Assembly: GCF_024281035.1 (NCBI RefSeq)
Contig: NZ_JAMXLH010000073.1
Location: 1 to 64,000, forward strand
Length of the DNA stretch: 64,000 nt
Direction of reading: 5' to 3'
Origin: Paraburkholderia sp.
GTDB lineage: Bacteria > Pseudomonadota > Gammaproteobacteria > Burkholderiales > Burkholderiaceae
Made by a program: the position numbers and the translations under genes. Numbering within the stretch: position 1 is the first letter of the stretch; every line of letters begins with the position of its first letter. Under the pieces are notes generated by a model. That model ran no database searches. It saw nothing but the letters and a program-made list of their open reading frames with translations, and was not told the origin of the DNA. Shown here in pieces: positions 55,474 through 64,000 of this stretch.

Positions 55474-56351
55474 ATCCGGCCTCGAGTAAAAAACGCAACG
55501 ATCTGCCGTCCCATTCCCACCTTCGCCATCGCTTCATAATATGCAATGACGTCATCGATCGGTTTCCTGGCCAGCAGATTATCAAGCTGGATGCGTGCAC
55601 GATTCGCGCCGGGGCCGTTTTCCCTGTTCATCACATAATTTGCGTTCGGATGCAGAAGAAACCAATCGATCGGAAATTCGCCAAGCACATTGCGGCAGGA
55701 ATATCCGGCCGATACCCCAACGGCCCGGAGGCTATCCGCATCGAAATACGAGAGATGATCGGGTGTGGCGATCCAGAATTTTCTGTCGATATGTCCACGT
55801 TCCAGGCAGAAATTCTGTAAATCGGAGAAGTCGTTCGGAACTGTGACAACGAGTACCCCATCTGTCGATAACAGATCACGTAACTGCGTCATCAGCTCGA
55901 CAGGCTCAAGGACATGCTCCAGAACATTACTGAGAAAAACCGCGTCATATCGGCGGCCGCTCTCAACACGTGCGGATAGCAGATCGAATACATCTCCCGT
56001 CTCCAGCCAGGGCAGGCATGATGGATTCATTTTCTGGATACCGGCCGCACTGAAGTCCAACCCCTCGATCCGCCAGTTCTTGTCCAGAAAATACTGCATG
56101 GCGAACCCTTCGCCGCATCCCACGTCGAGCATGAGGCCCTGCGACGCGCCACGAATCCTCTCAACAACACGAGCGTATCTGGCGACCTTGCAGCTGAAGT
56201 AATCCAGCTCTTCCTGATCGTAGGCCGCGCGATAATTTCCCTGATTCGTCTGGTAATACTTCAGCGCGTAATAGTCTCGAAGCTCTTTTCTGGAAGGCTT
56301 TTCGGCAATTTCGTAAAAGCCAAGCGGGTGCCTGCGCAGTAGAGCGTTCAT
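55470..56351 (-). CDS. Class I AdoMet-dependent methyltransferase
   Basis: A 293-residue methyltransferase: motif I LMLDVGCGEGFAMQYF (about residues 73-88), acidic residue in IEGLDFS, motif IV AVFLSNVLEHVLEP. The N-terminal 60 residues (PLGFYEIAEKPSRKELRDYYALKYYQTNQGNYR) are typical of glycan-locus methyltransferases. It starts within the pseF stop codon (one-base overlap) and overlaps the GNAT gene by ATGA. The acceptor is unknown, probably a sugar of the same glycan. Confidence 0.9.
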   Translation of the reverse strand: MNALLRRHPLGFYEIAEKPSRKELRDYYALKYYQTNQGNYRAAYDQEELDYFSCKVARYARVVERIRGASQGLMLDVGCGEGFAMQYFLDKNWRIEGLDFSAAGIQKMNPSCLPWLETGDVFDLLSARVESGRRYDAVFLSNVLEHVLEPVELMTQLRDLLSTDGVLVVTVPNDFSDLQNFCLERGHIDRKFWIATPDHLSYFDADSLRAVGVSAGYSCRNVLGEFPIDWFLLHPNANYVMNRENGPGANRARIQLDNLLARKPIDDVIAYYEAMAKVGMGRQIVAFFTRGRI

Positions 56352-57040
56352 TACCCGAATCTCCGTTGATGCTTGAGCTCGGCCATCAGCCAGTCCTCCT
56401 CGTTATCGATATCCTGAACCTGCGATTCAGGAACGACGACGGATCCTGTATTTTGTCCCAGCAACGTGCCGTCACGCGCCAGTGCCGCTGGACGAAACCA
56501 GTAGAACTGACCCACGTCGTGATAGGCCGCTGGCAGGTCCTGAGAACGGGTCTGAACGTACTCCGGCCAATTCATCGCTACTTTTCCGCCAGGTTCACGT
56601 TGCAGCGATCTCAAGATCGGGTAGCTAAACGACGTGACCGGCATGACCACATCGAAATTTTCTTCGAACAGAATCTGTCGCGATTGACGTAATAATTCAA
56701 TGGTGACGAAAGGTGCAGCGGCATACAGGCAGCAGGCGAGGTCGAATTTCTGCCCGAGATCACCGTAACTTCTCAGGACCTCGGTTAATACATCGGCAGT
56801 CGTTGCTACGTCGCTTGCCGCTTCTGCGGATCGCATGAAGGGAACACTTGCGCCCATATTGACCGCAAGCTCGGCTATTTCCGGTCCATCCGTGCTGACC
56901 ATCACCTCATCGAACAGGCCCGAATCGAGCGCAGCCTGAAGCGGCCACGCCATCATGGGCCGCTCTCGAAACAGGCGGGTGTTCTTTCCCGGGATGCGTT
57001 TGCTACCGGATCGCGCAAGGACGATGGCAATCGATTTCAT
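56351..57040 (-). CDS. pseF: Pseudaminic acid cytidylyltransferase
   Basis: A 229-residue CMP-nonulosonate synthetase of the NeuA/PseF family, activating the sugar with CTP. N-terminal loop ALARSGSKRIPGKNTRLF-like (residues 6-21), VMVSTDGPEIAELAVNMGA, then the family-typical AAYHDVGQFYWFRPAAL near the end, which is characteristic of PseF. The ATG at 57040 gives the normal start MKSIAIVLARSGSKR; the frame extends 21 codons upstream without ribosome site. It is followed by the methyltransferase and GNAT genes in tight overlap. Confidence 0.92.
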   Translation of the reverse strand: MKSIAIVLARSGSKRIPGKNTRLFRERPMMAWPLQAALDSGLFDEVMVSTDGPEIAELAVNMGASVPFMRSAEAASDVATTADVLTEVLRSYGDLGQKFDLACCLYAAAPFVTIELLRQSRQILFEENFDVVMPVTSFSYPILRSLQREPGGKVAMNWPEYVQTRSQDLPAAYHDVGQFYWFRPAALARDGTLLGQNTGSVVVPESQVQDIDNEEDWLMAELKHQRRFG

Positions 57041-57134
57041 CGTGCTGAAAGGCGAAGTTTTGAGGCTCAAAGGAATTGCCGTATCGAACTTGCAGTGCCG
57101 CATTGCGGCACTGCAAGCGCACGACAGGATGGCT

Positions 57135-59177
57135 TTAGTTGAATGTCCGGACGCGTGCGGTATCCGGTACCTTTTCTATCAGCAAATAATATTGAAGCGT
57201 GCAATATTCCAGAAGCTCTTCGCGCGTGACGTTTTTGAGCGTCAGACGGGTGAGATCTATGGTGAACGGTCCTGTTTGCGTCTGATTCTGCGGCCAGAAC
57301 GACCTCAATCGGCCGTCGAGTGAATTGGACGTCTGAACGATCCGGTATCCCGTTTCCTCGCAAAACTTCACCATTTCATTGCGGGTGAAGAAGCGGATAT
57401 GCGTGATGTCGAGTAGCCCGGCATCCGCGTACGACCAGTTGCCCTTGCCGAGCTCATCCATAATCGCGAGGTTGCGGATGTTGGGAATGCTGAGCACCAG
57501 CTGGCCCGTCGGCGACATGTATTCGCGCAGCTTGACCATCACGTCCCACGGGTTGTACATGTGCTCGAGCACGTCGGCCAGCAGTACCGCGTCGAGCGAA
57601 CCGCGCGCGATGCCTTCCTTTTCCAGATCGAAGTCTTCGAAGCGTCCAACCATCACGTGGTCGAGTTTCTCGCTTGCGAGCTTCGCCGCCTCCCGATTCA
57701 TCTCGATGCCAAAGGCACGGCTCCCCGGGAACCGCTGCTTGACCAGCTCAGCGTTGCTGCCGGTTGCACAGCCGACGTCGAGAATCACGGACGGCGTGTT
57801 CGTAAACATGTTGGCGAGGTCCGCACGACCGGTCGTGTGGTACAGCCCGCGCGCAGAGGTCGATTCGACGTCAAGGAATTCTTGCCACACATAACGCTTT
57901 GCGCGCGGTGTCAGGCCGGCAGCCATCCGGGCCATGAGTTCGGCGACACACGTAGCCGCCGTACCATTTTCCGTTGCGTTGTAGTGCTTGACGCGCGCTG
58001 CCGCCGCATTGACCGCAGCGGCGCGCACCGATTCGTTCGTCAACAGCAGTTGTATCGCGCCCGCGAGATTCTCCGCCTCGACCTCGGTGACGCCTGTTTC
58101 AGCTTCGAACGATGGCCCCATCACCATGCCCGTCGCAGTCAGCAAGTTGATGACGGGAGTACGCGCCAGCATCCCCTCCACCAGATAGTTCGAATCGGTT
58201 GCGATAAGCAGGTCGCTACCTGCGGCAAGCGCCTGGGTGTCGTCCATGCAGTAAACGTAACCGGAATCCGCCGCGCCCAAACCACGAAGAATTTGCCGAT
58301 AACGCTGCTCGCCAAACGCGCCATTCGACGGCCGGTCCTTGACGATTGCATTGAATTGCAGGCCGCCGGCGCGCAACGCTTCACAACTGGCTATAAAAAC
58401 GGCAAGCGTATCGTCGTAGACGTTTTCGTTACCTTGAGCACTGAAATGCGACGACCACGTCGTGCCAAACACAATCAGCGGTACACCGCTCCTGATTGGG
58501 TATTTGTTGTCGAGATATTGCCGACAGGCAGGCTTTCGGTTTCGAAGCTCCGCGTAGCAGTCCCATGCAGGGTTGCCCGTCACGACGAAACGTTCTGCCG
58601 GATAGCCTTGATCAAGATAGCCTTCCATCCCGCGTTGGCCGAACACAGCGAGTTTGTCGGCGATGACCTGGTCATGTACCGTGTACGGATCCACGAGTGC
58701 GATGGCGTGCGCGACGTGCAACGTCGGAATGCCGTGTGTTTTGGCCCAACTGGTCGCGATCTTGCCGCCGTTCGTCACGTCTTCACTCGTAACGAGCAAG
58801 CCAATTTCGTAGCGTTTAGCCGCCTCGGCCAGGCAAGACAGGAGGCGAACCGTTTCGGGCAATTCTGTCGCCACCGTATCGGCGATGACCGCAGTCATCT
58901 GACTCAGCGCCTGGTTTTCGCTCGCGAGCGTGCCCAGATACGTGGCGAACCGGGTGTTCAGTTGCGATGTCTCCGCCACGGAATCCGCGTCGCGGGCGGG
59001 GTCGAGCATACCCGGCAGACCGACGACCGTGCTGCCGGTAGCTTCGATCAGACTGCGTATCTGCGGCGTGGGCTCTTCCGGAATGATCACGACCACCGGC
59101 TCGTGCATCAACAGAAACTGGCGCAACGCTTCAAATTGCGTGCCCCACAGCAGACTGAGAATGGCCTTCTGCATCAT
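57135..59177 (-). CDS. Fused GT-B-type glycosyltransferase and class I methyltransferase
   Basis: A 680-residue fusion. Residues 1-about 425 have a GT-B-like fold reminiscent of polysaccharide or CDP-glycerol-type transferases: LHVAHAIALVDPYTVHDQVIADKLAVFGQRGMEGYL, VVTGNPAWDCY, VPLIVFGTTWSSH, LLIATDSNYLVEGMLARTPVINLL. Residues about 460-640 are a methyltransferase (VILDVGCATGSNAELV, RAFGIEMN, AVLLADVLEHMYNP). It starts with ATG overlapping the upstream stop, with GGAGG at the right distance. It may both transfer and methylate the same residue, as capping enzymes do. Donor and acceptor are unknown. Confidence 0.85.
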   Translation of the reverse strand: MMQKAILSLLWGTQFEALRQFLLMHEPVVVIIPEEPTPQIRSLIEATGSTVVGLPGMLDPARDADSVAETSQLNTRFATYLGTLASENQALSQMTAVIADTVATELPETVRLLSCLAEAAKRYEIGLLVTSEDVTNGGKIATSWAKTHGIPTLHVAHAIALVDPYTVHDQVIADKLAVFGQRGMEGYLDQGYPAERFVVTGNPAWDCYAELRNRKPACRQYLDNKYPIRSGVPLIVFGTTWSSHFSAQGNENVYDDTLAVFIASCEALRAGGLQFNAIVKDRPSNGAFGEQRYRQILRGLGAADSGYVYCMDDTQALAAGSDLLIATDSNYLVEGMLARTPVINLLTATGMVMGPSFEAETGVTEVEAENLAGAIQLLLTNESVRAAAVNAAAARVKHYNATENGTAATCVAELMARMAAGLTPRAKRYVWQEFLDVESTSARGLYHTTGRADLANMFTNTPSVILDVGCATGSNAELVKQRFPGSRAFGIEMNREAAKLASEKLDHVMVGRFEDFDLEKEGIARGSLDAVLLADVLEHMYNPWDVMVKLREYMSPTGQLVLSIPNIRNLAIMDELGKGNWSYADAGLLDITHIRFFTRNEMVKFCEETGYRIVQTSNSLDGRLRSFWPQNQTQTGPFTIDLTRLTLKNVTREELLEYCTLQYYLLIEKVPDTARVRTFN

Positions 59178-60463
59178 TGCCGGCCTCCGTTGAAAATACC
59201 GAAATACTTTTCCAAAAGCGCCTTGACCAGGTTGTATTCTGTTCCGACCGTTACATCGACGCCGTCTTTGACGCGGAATGACGCACCGGTTGCCCAATCG
59301 CGCGCGATCTGGGTGGCCTGCCGATCGAGATGCGCGTATTGCATCCACCCTTCGAATTGTTCGCACACGTCTTGCGGGAGGACGCCGCGGAAATCGAACT
59401 GCGGCAGACGGGTTTTCAGGGTCTTGTACAGGAGGTAAAAGAAATGCCGGCTACGTAGCGGCTGCAGCAATCGCTCGAATTCGGCTTTATATTGCTCACG
59501 CGAAAGAGGCAGCCACGGCAGCAGCGCATCGAAGTCGAGCTGGTCGAGCGCCGCGTCGCGAGCGGCAACGTTTGCCGCGTACCGCGCGTTGGCTTCCCGG
59601 TCAGGGCAGTTTTCCAGCACGACGAACATACGGCCCGACATGCGAGGGGTGAGATGTTTGACCAGATTTTCCTCGATGAACACACCGAGATCAAACAGCC
59701 CCTTATCGTAGGCGAACCACGACAGCGCGCGTCTGTAGCTCTGCTTTCCATCGAGCGCCGGATACGAAAGCCAGTTCACGTTGCCGCCGCCCAGAAAGGC
59801 GCCGTAGGGTACTGCGGCGACGATTCGAAATCCGGCCTTGTCAGCAAAGTCGACGAGGTCGGCGAGCCTGAGGCGCGACACGTAATTGATGAAATTGGTG
59901 CTGCCATCGGTCTGCTTGAGTGCATCGGGCCATCTGGCGCTATCGCTGCCATAAGATGCGAGCACATTGTCGGCGGAGTGAATGTCGAATATCAGGCGTC
60001 CGCCCGGGCGAACCGCGCGTTTCCATTCAAGCAACGACTCTCGCCAATTCGGAAAGTGAACGAGTACGTTAAGCGAAACGGCGCAATCGAATGTTTGGTC
60101 GCCAACCGGTAGTGACGACACGTCGCCGACCTTCAGCGTGATGGGCGCGTTGCCCGCCAAACGGCGGGTTTCGTCAAGCATCGCCTGTGAACTGTCGATG
60201 CCGGTCAAGCGATAGCCATCGGCGAGCAGCGGCAACGCAGCGCGCCCGGTGCCAATGCCGATATCGATAATTTCCGGTCCGCACGCGAATTTGCGGATCG
60301 TACTGATCTCGATCGTGTTTTTGAGTGCGTTGGTCGAGTCGTGCTGGGTCATGCGGCCCGAGTACCAGCTGACCATGTTCGGATCTTGCCACGCGTCTGT
60401 CTTCCAGCGAATGAGCTCCGACTGTTGAAGCTCGGAACTGGGCGTTGTCAGCCTTTGGTTCAT
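59174..60463 (-). CDS. AdoMet-dependent methyltransferase with long C-terminal extension
   Basis: A 429-residue protein. Residues about 40-200 form a class I methyltransferase (IIDIGIGTGRAALPLLADGYRLTGIDSSQAML, KVGDVSSLPVGDQTFDCAVSLNVLVHF). The C-terminal 230 residues (from about 200) have no recognised fold: FLGGGNVNWLSYPALDGKQSYRRALSWF, VLENCPDREANARYAAN, FFYLLYKTLKTRLPQFDFRGVLP. The ATG at 60463 has an AGGA upstream; the frame extends to a TTG at 60523. Its stop overlaps the next gene (ATGA). A sugar methyltransferase of the glycan is likely. Confidence 0.85.
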   Translation of the reverse strand: MNQRLTTPSSELQQSELIRWKTDAWQDPNMVSWYSGRMTQHDSTNALKNTIEISTIRKFACGPEIIDIGIGTGRAALPLLADGYRLTGIDSSQAMLDETRRLAGNAPITLKVGDVSSLPVGDQTFDCAVSLNVLVHFPNWRESLLEWKRAVRPGGRLIFDIHSADNVLASYGSDSARWPDALKQTDGSTNFINYVSRLRLADLVDFADKAGFRIVAAVPYGAFLGGGNVNWLSYPALDGKQSYRRALSWFAYDKGLFDLGVFIEENLVKHLTPRMSGRMFVVLENCPDREANARYAANVAARDAALDQLDFDALLPWLPLSREQYKAEFERLLQPLRSRHFFYLLYKTLKTRLPQFDFRGVLPQDVCEQFEGWMQYAHLDRQATQIARDWATGASFRVKDGVDVTVGTEYNLVKALLEKYFGIFNGGRQ

Positions 60464-60578
60464 TTCAGAAGGATCCTGGAAAGCGGGGCGCCCCGCCTGA
60501 GTGATTGCTGGATAGGTATCCAAAGTTCGGTACCGGGATTTGCTGGCGAACAGCGCGCCGGAGCGTTTGCGGCACGTC

Positions 60579-61745
60579 TCATCTCAGTGCAGCCTTCAGG
60601 GTGTCGGCCACCCGGACCTGCTCGTCGTCGGAAAGTGCCGCGTACATCGGCAGACTGATTGCTTCGCGGTAGTACTGTTCGGATTCGGGAAATTGCCCCG
60701 GCTGGAAACCCAGTCGACGGTAATAGGGCTGCAAATGCACGGGGATATAGTGCAGATTTACGCCGATGCCGGCCTGTCGCATGCGTTCGAATACGTCGCG
60801 ATGCGTGAAGCGTATCGCGTCAAGCTTTAGCCGGACAACGTACAGGTGCCAGGCCGACTCATCGAGTGCGTCATATTCCGGCAGGACGAGCGGCAATCCT
60901 TCGAGCAGCACGGCGTAGCGTGCCGCAAGCGCCCGGCGACGCGTGAGAAAAGTATCGAGACGATCGAGTTGCGACAAACCGAGGGCGGCCTGCAGGTCCG
61001 TCATCCGGTAGTTGTAGCCCAGCTCGGTCATTTCGTAGTACCACGGGCCATCGCATTCGCGCTCCATTCGCGAGACGTCGCGCGTGATGCCATGACTGCG
61101 CAGGCTCCGCAGCCGCTCATGGAGCGTTGCATCGTTCGTGAGCACGGCACCGCCTTCACCCGTCGTGACGATCTTGACCGGATGAAAGCTGAAGACGGTC
61201 ATATGCGCATGGTCGCCGCAACCAACAGGGCGACCGCAATATCGTGCGCCAACGGCATGCGACGCGTCCTCGATAATGAGGAAATCAAATCGATTCGCCA
61301 AACGCTTGATCGCCTGCATATCGGCGCTACGACCGGCAAACGCAACGGGAATGACGACCTTCGGCAACCGTCCGCTTCGTTCTGCCTCGACGAGCTTGCG
61401 TTCGAGAGCGTTCGCGTCAAGGCACCAGGTGTTGCGATCGATGTCCACGAAATCGACGTCGGCACCGCAATAGCGCGCACAGTTCGCCGACGCGACGAAC
61501 GTGTTGGGCGTCGTCCAGAGCACATCGCCGGGGCCCAGGCCGGCGGCAGTGCACGCAATGTGCAACGCCGATGTCGCGTTGGACACGGCCACGGCGTACT
61601 TCGCGTCGCAACGCGCGGCGAGCGCGGCTTCGAAGGCGGGAACAGCGGGACCTTGCGTAAGCCAATCGGAATGCAGCACGCGCGTGACGGCGGCGATGTC
61701 CGACTCGTCGATTGACTGGCGACCGTATGGAATCGATGTGCTCAT
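60579..61745 (-). CDS. pseC: UDP-4-amino-4,6-dideoxy-N-acetylaltrosamine transaminase
   Basis: A 388-residue DegT/DnrJ-type PLP aminotransferase, second step of pseudaminic acid synthesis. Start IPYGRQSIDESDIAAVTRVLHSDWLTQGP, AVAVSNATSALHIA, LWTTPNTFVASANCARYCGADVDFVDID, the PLP lysine in FSFHPVKIVTTGEGGAV, and GYNYRMTDLQAALGLSQL, which is typical of PseC. Overlaps pseB as ATGA. The PLP Lys, Asp (IIEDASHA) and SHG block are present, so it should be active. Similar enzymes of perosamine or legionaminic pathways are alternatives; the pseB neighbour favours PseC. Confidence 0.93.
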   Translation of the reverse strand: MSTSIPYGRQSIDESDIAAVTRVLHSDWLTQGPAVPAFEAALAARCDAKYAVAVSNATSALHIACTAAGLGPGDVLWTTPNTFVASANCARYCGADVDFVDIDRNTWCLDANALERKLVEAERSGRLPKVVIPVAFAGRSADMQAIKRLANRFDFLIIEDASHAVGARYCGRPVGCGDHAHMTVFSFHPVKIVTTGEGGAVLTNDATLHERLRSLRSHGITRDVSRMERECDGPWYYEMTELGYNYRMTDLQAALGLSQLDRLDTFLTRRRALAARYAVLLEGLPLVLPEYDALDESAWHLYVVRLKLDAIRFTHRDVFERMRQAGIGVNLHYIPVHLQPYYRRLGFQPGQFPESEQYYREAISLPMYAALSDDEQVRVADTLKAALR

Positions 61746-62737
61746 GCGATTTGCCGGTCGAGTGCCCGCAATTCTCCGATGCTCAGGAAGTGGTTATTGT
61801 TGTCGGAGGTGTAGTTGAATCCTTCGCTCACCAGCTTGCCCGATTCGTGCAGGCCATTCACTGCGTAATCGCCTTTCACAATGAAGCGGATCGACGGCGT
61901 GATCACGTAGTGGTCGTCAAATGCGATCGTATTCAGGCTATCGTCGCGCGTGATCATCATCTCGTGCAGCTTTTCGCCGGGCCGAATGCCGATGATGCGT
62001 TGCGAAAATTCCGGCGCCATCGCGCGAGCGAGATCGGTGATCCGCACAGACGGAATCTTCGGGACGAACAGTTCACCGCCTTGCATGCGCTGAAAGCTCT
62101 TCATCACGAAATCGACACCCTGGTCGAGCGTGATCCAGAAGCGGGTCATGCGCTCGTCGGTGATCGGCAACTCTCCAGCGCCTTCAGCGATCAGCTTGCG
62201 GAAATACGGTACGACGGAACCGCGCGAGCCGACTACGTTGCCATAGCGAACGATCGAGAAGCGCGTCGGGTGTTTTCCAACGAGATTATTCGCGGCAACG
62301 AACAGTTTGTCCGAAAGAAGCTTCGTCGCGCCATACAGATTGATCGGGCTCGCCGCTTTGTCCGTCGATAGTGCGACCACTTTCTCGACGCCGTTCTCGA
62401 TCGCCGCGTTGATGATGTTCTCGGCGCCGTTGACGTTGGTCCGGATACATTCAGTAGGATTGTATTCAGCGGCCGGCACTTGTTTCAGTGCTGCTGCGTG
62501 CACGACGTAATCGACATCGCACATCGCCTGCTTCAGGCGTCCGGCGTCTCGTACGTCGCCAAGGAAATAGCGCATGCAAGGTTCGGCATACACCTGCTGC
62601 ATTTCGTATTGTTTGAGTTCGTCGCGCGAAAATACGATGACGCGCGCAGGCCGCCATTTCGCGAGCAGCGTCTTGATGAACTTCTGGCCGAACGAACCCG
62701 TTCCACCCGTAATTAATATCGATTTATTGTCGAACAT
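61742..62737 (-). CDS. pseB: UDP-N-acetylglucosamine 4,6-dehydratase (inverting)
   Basis: A 331-residue extended SDR, the first enzyme of pseudaminic acid synthesis. ITGGTGSFGQKFIKTLL (NADP loop), VFSRDELKQYEMQQVY, VHAAALKQVPAAEYNPTECIRTNVNGAENII, the active site ALSTDKAASPINLYGATK, ERMTRFWITLDQGVDFV and RPGEKLHEMMI are PseB hallmarks. It starts at 62737 after an AAGGA site and is the first gene of the pseB-pseC pair. C-terminal residues end in LSIGELRALDRQIA. Family and step assignment are firm. Confidence 0.95.
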   Translation of the reverse strand: MFDNKSILITGGTGSFGQKFIKTLLAKWRPARVIVFSRDELKQYEMQQVYAEPCMRYFLGDVRDAGRLKQAMCDVDYVVHAAALKQVPAAEYNPTECIRTNVNGAENIINAAIENGVEKVVALSTDKAASPINLYGATKLLSDKLFVAANNLVGKHPTRFSIVRYGNVVGSRGSVVPYFRKLIAEGAGELPITDERMTRFWITLDQGVDFVMKSFQRMQGGELFVPKIPSVRITDLARAMAPEFSQRIIGIRPGEKLHEMMITRDDSLNTIAFDDHYVITPSIRFIVKGDYAVNGLHESGKLVSEGFNYTSDNNNHFLSIGELRALDRQIA

Positions 62738-63104
62738 CGCCCTATCCTTCCCATCGAGATCGCATACCGCTGGTGCGGGCAGTCCTTTCCCTTATCCCGT
62801 TTAGTGAGCCAGGCGAAAGAGGCATTCCGTGCGAACGGAGTGGCCGGCGAGCAGTGCGCTCGTCAGTCAGCGAACCATACTAACGGATGAGAAGTAGCGC
62901 CTTACCGTAGATCTAGGGGCGTTTTGCCCTTCAAATCACGGAACTGGTCGAAAGGCGCCGCGGCGACCACAGGAGGGTGCGGCGGGCATGTTCGGCACGG
63001 CAGGCCAACCTCTGTTTGCATTCCGTAATCCGGTTGCGACGACCGTTGATCTGCTGTGCCAATCCGGCCAATGTCCGACTTCCGTTGACCACCGCCGGCG
63101 TCAC
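62738..63104. other. Intergenic region upstream of pseB
   Basis: About 367 bp that should contain the pseB promoter. No gene, clear operator or terminator is visible. Confidence 0.5.
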
Positions 63105-63959
63105 TTATCCCGCCTTCGGAACGCGTGTGCCTGTCTCCGCCTTATATCGTTGCAGTAGTCGTTCCCGCGCATTGAAAAACTGGTCGTAGTAAATTCGCGA
63201 GCCGGTTCTGATCGCCGCAAATTTCAGCGCGTCGAGCACCACCATTTCCTCACGGTATTTCCCGTCCAGCAGCCCGTTATCGGCGAGCAGCACGGTCGAA
63301 TCGTAATTTCTGACTTTCCAGCGGTCTGGCTCGGTGCTCAGGATGATCGACACGATGCGTTCGATTACGAACACCTTGGCAGGCGTCGGCAACACGTAAC
63401 TACGGTCGCTGTTCAGTTGCGCGGCAAGCTCGGTGCCGCCCGCTTCCGCAACTTCGAAAATGCGCTCGCACAGCGTGAGCCAGTGCTGCCAGAAGCTTGG
63501 CTTGGCAACGAAATAATTGCAGTACACCGTTCCGGCTGCGCTCATGACGAGGCCGTTCATGAGCGCTGCGCAATCCCGGTGCGGCGCGATCAGCTTTAGC
63601 ACGCCTGCGAGCGTCGCTGCGATGCCCGGATGCCAGTATTCGGCCTGCTCGAACACGTTTTTAAAGAACGCGATGTTGCTGAAGTACGGCGAAAACGTGA
63701 CGACGTCCACGTCGTCGGGCGTGTCGGCCAGAAACTGCGCGACCTGTGCGGAGGTCAAGCCGGTCTTTTCCGCAAATTTCGGCGAAAAGAAACCGTAGTG
63801 CGCATGCGGATCTAACGTGTTTTCCAGCAAAAAGCGGCGGATCGGCCAGTATTCATACCAGTCGGGGCGCTGTCCGGTGTTGTCGAGCGGAATGAAACCC
63901 GGGTCGAGCCTCGCACGCGATCCGGGCGAGTAGAAAATCTGATGGATGTAATGTTTCAT
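63105..63959 (-). CDS. Unknown glycan-locus protein (284 aa), glycosyltransferase-like context
   Basis: A 284-residue protein without a recognised domain. Conserved-looking features are the start HYIHQIFYSPGSRARLDPGFIPLDN, WYEYWPIRRFLLENTLDPHAHYGFFSPKFAEKTGLTSAQVAQFL, and a hydrophobic middle (MSAAGTVYCNYFVAKPSFWQHWLTL). It has no DxD or Rossmann loop that would prove a transferase. It precedes the pse locus on the same strand by about 370 bp and was probably part of the same glycan region, which continues beyond the right edge. Confidence 0.65.
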   Translation of the reverse strand: MKHYIHQIFYSPGSRARLDPGFIPLDNTGQRPDWYEYWPIRRFLLENTLDPHAHYGFFSPKFAEKTGLTSAQVAQFLADTPDDVDVVTFSPYFSNIAFFKNVFEQAEYWHPGIAATLAGVLKLIAPHRDCAALMNGLVMSAAGTVYCNYFVAKPSFWQHWLTLCERIFEVAEAGGTELAAQLNSDRSYVLPTPAKVFVIERIVSIILSTEPDRWKVRNYDSTVLLADNGLLDGKYREEMVVLDALKFAAIRTGSRIYYDQFFNARERLLQRYKAETGTRVPKAG

Positions 63960-64000
63960 CGAAGTCCCGACGTCTGATTGGGCGTGGCGAGTGCTTCGAT

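Overview
The window is high-GC beta-proteobacterial chromosome, most like Burkholderia/Paraburkholderia. The evidence is the trifunctional PutA with its own DNA-binding domain, the tandem glycine riboswitch in front of gcvT-gcvH-gcvP, the GC-rich codon use and the rep/priA housekeeping context. No species can be assigned from sequence alone.

Bases 1-24199 are mostly core genome: the 3' part of priA with a perfect 12-bp tandem repeat in frame, putA with GTTGCA-type operators, a branched-chain amino acid binding protein, a TacAT-like toxin-antitoxin pair beside a transposase remnant, a ThDP enzyme, L-serine dehydratase, a PL5-like periplasmic lyase, the riboswitch-controlled glycine cleavage operon, a small lipoprotein, a Gfo/Idh/MocA oxidoreductase, rep, a di-haem cytochrome c and tRNA-Arg(CCG).

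Bases 24200-45934 are two genomic islands in tandem at the 3' end of tRNA-Arg(CCG), bounded by a 48-bp direct repeat (24152-24199 and 32089-32136) and a shorter third copy (45914-45934). Island 1 (about 7.9 kb) holds a type II restriction-modification set (candidate PD-(D/E)XK endonuclease, C5 methyltransferase, Vsr repair nuclease), a serine resolvase with a three-subsite res region, two unknown genes and a tyrosine integrase. Island 2 (about 13.8 kb) holds a P4-type integrase, a broken small mobile-element gene, a 22-bp iteron-like array, a type I restriction operon hsdR-hsdS-prrC-hsdM that carries a PrrC-like tRNA anticodon nuclease, a TIGR04141/DUF6119-like protein and a NucS-like nuclease. 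Both islands look like anti-phage cargo. A decayed serine recombinase abuts the third att copy.

Bases 46250-64000 hold a Phd/RelE-type toxin-antitoxin pair, a chemotaxis receptor collapsed by internal deletion, a TPR-glycosyltransferase, and a minus-strand nonulosonic acid locus: pseB, pseC, two methyltransferase-type proteins (one fused to a GT-B domain), pseF, another methyltransferase, a GNAT, an SDR/ATP-grasp fusion, a HAD phosphatase, pseI and a TylF-like methyltransferase. Most junctions overlap by a few bases. The likely output is a CMP-activated pseudaminic-type sugar with unusual modifications for a surface glycan or flagellin; the TPR-glycosyltransferase resembles the FlmG type that decorates flagellin. 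No pseG is visible.
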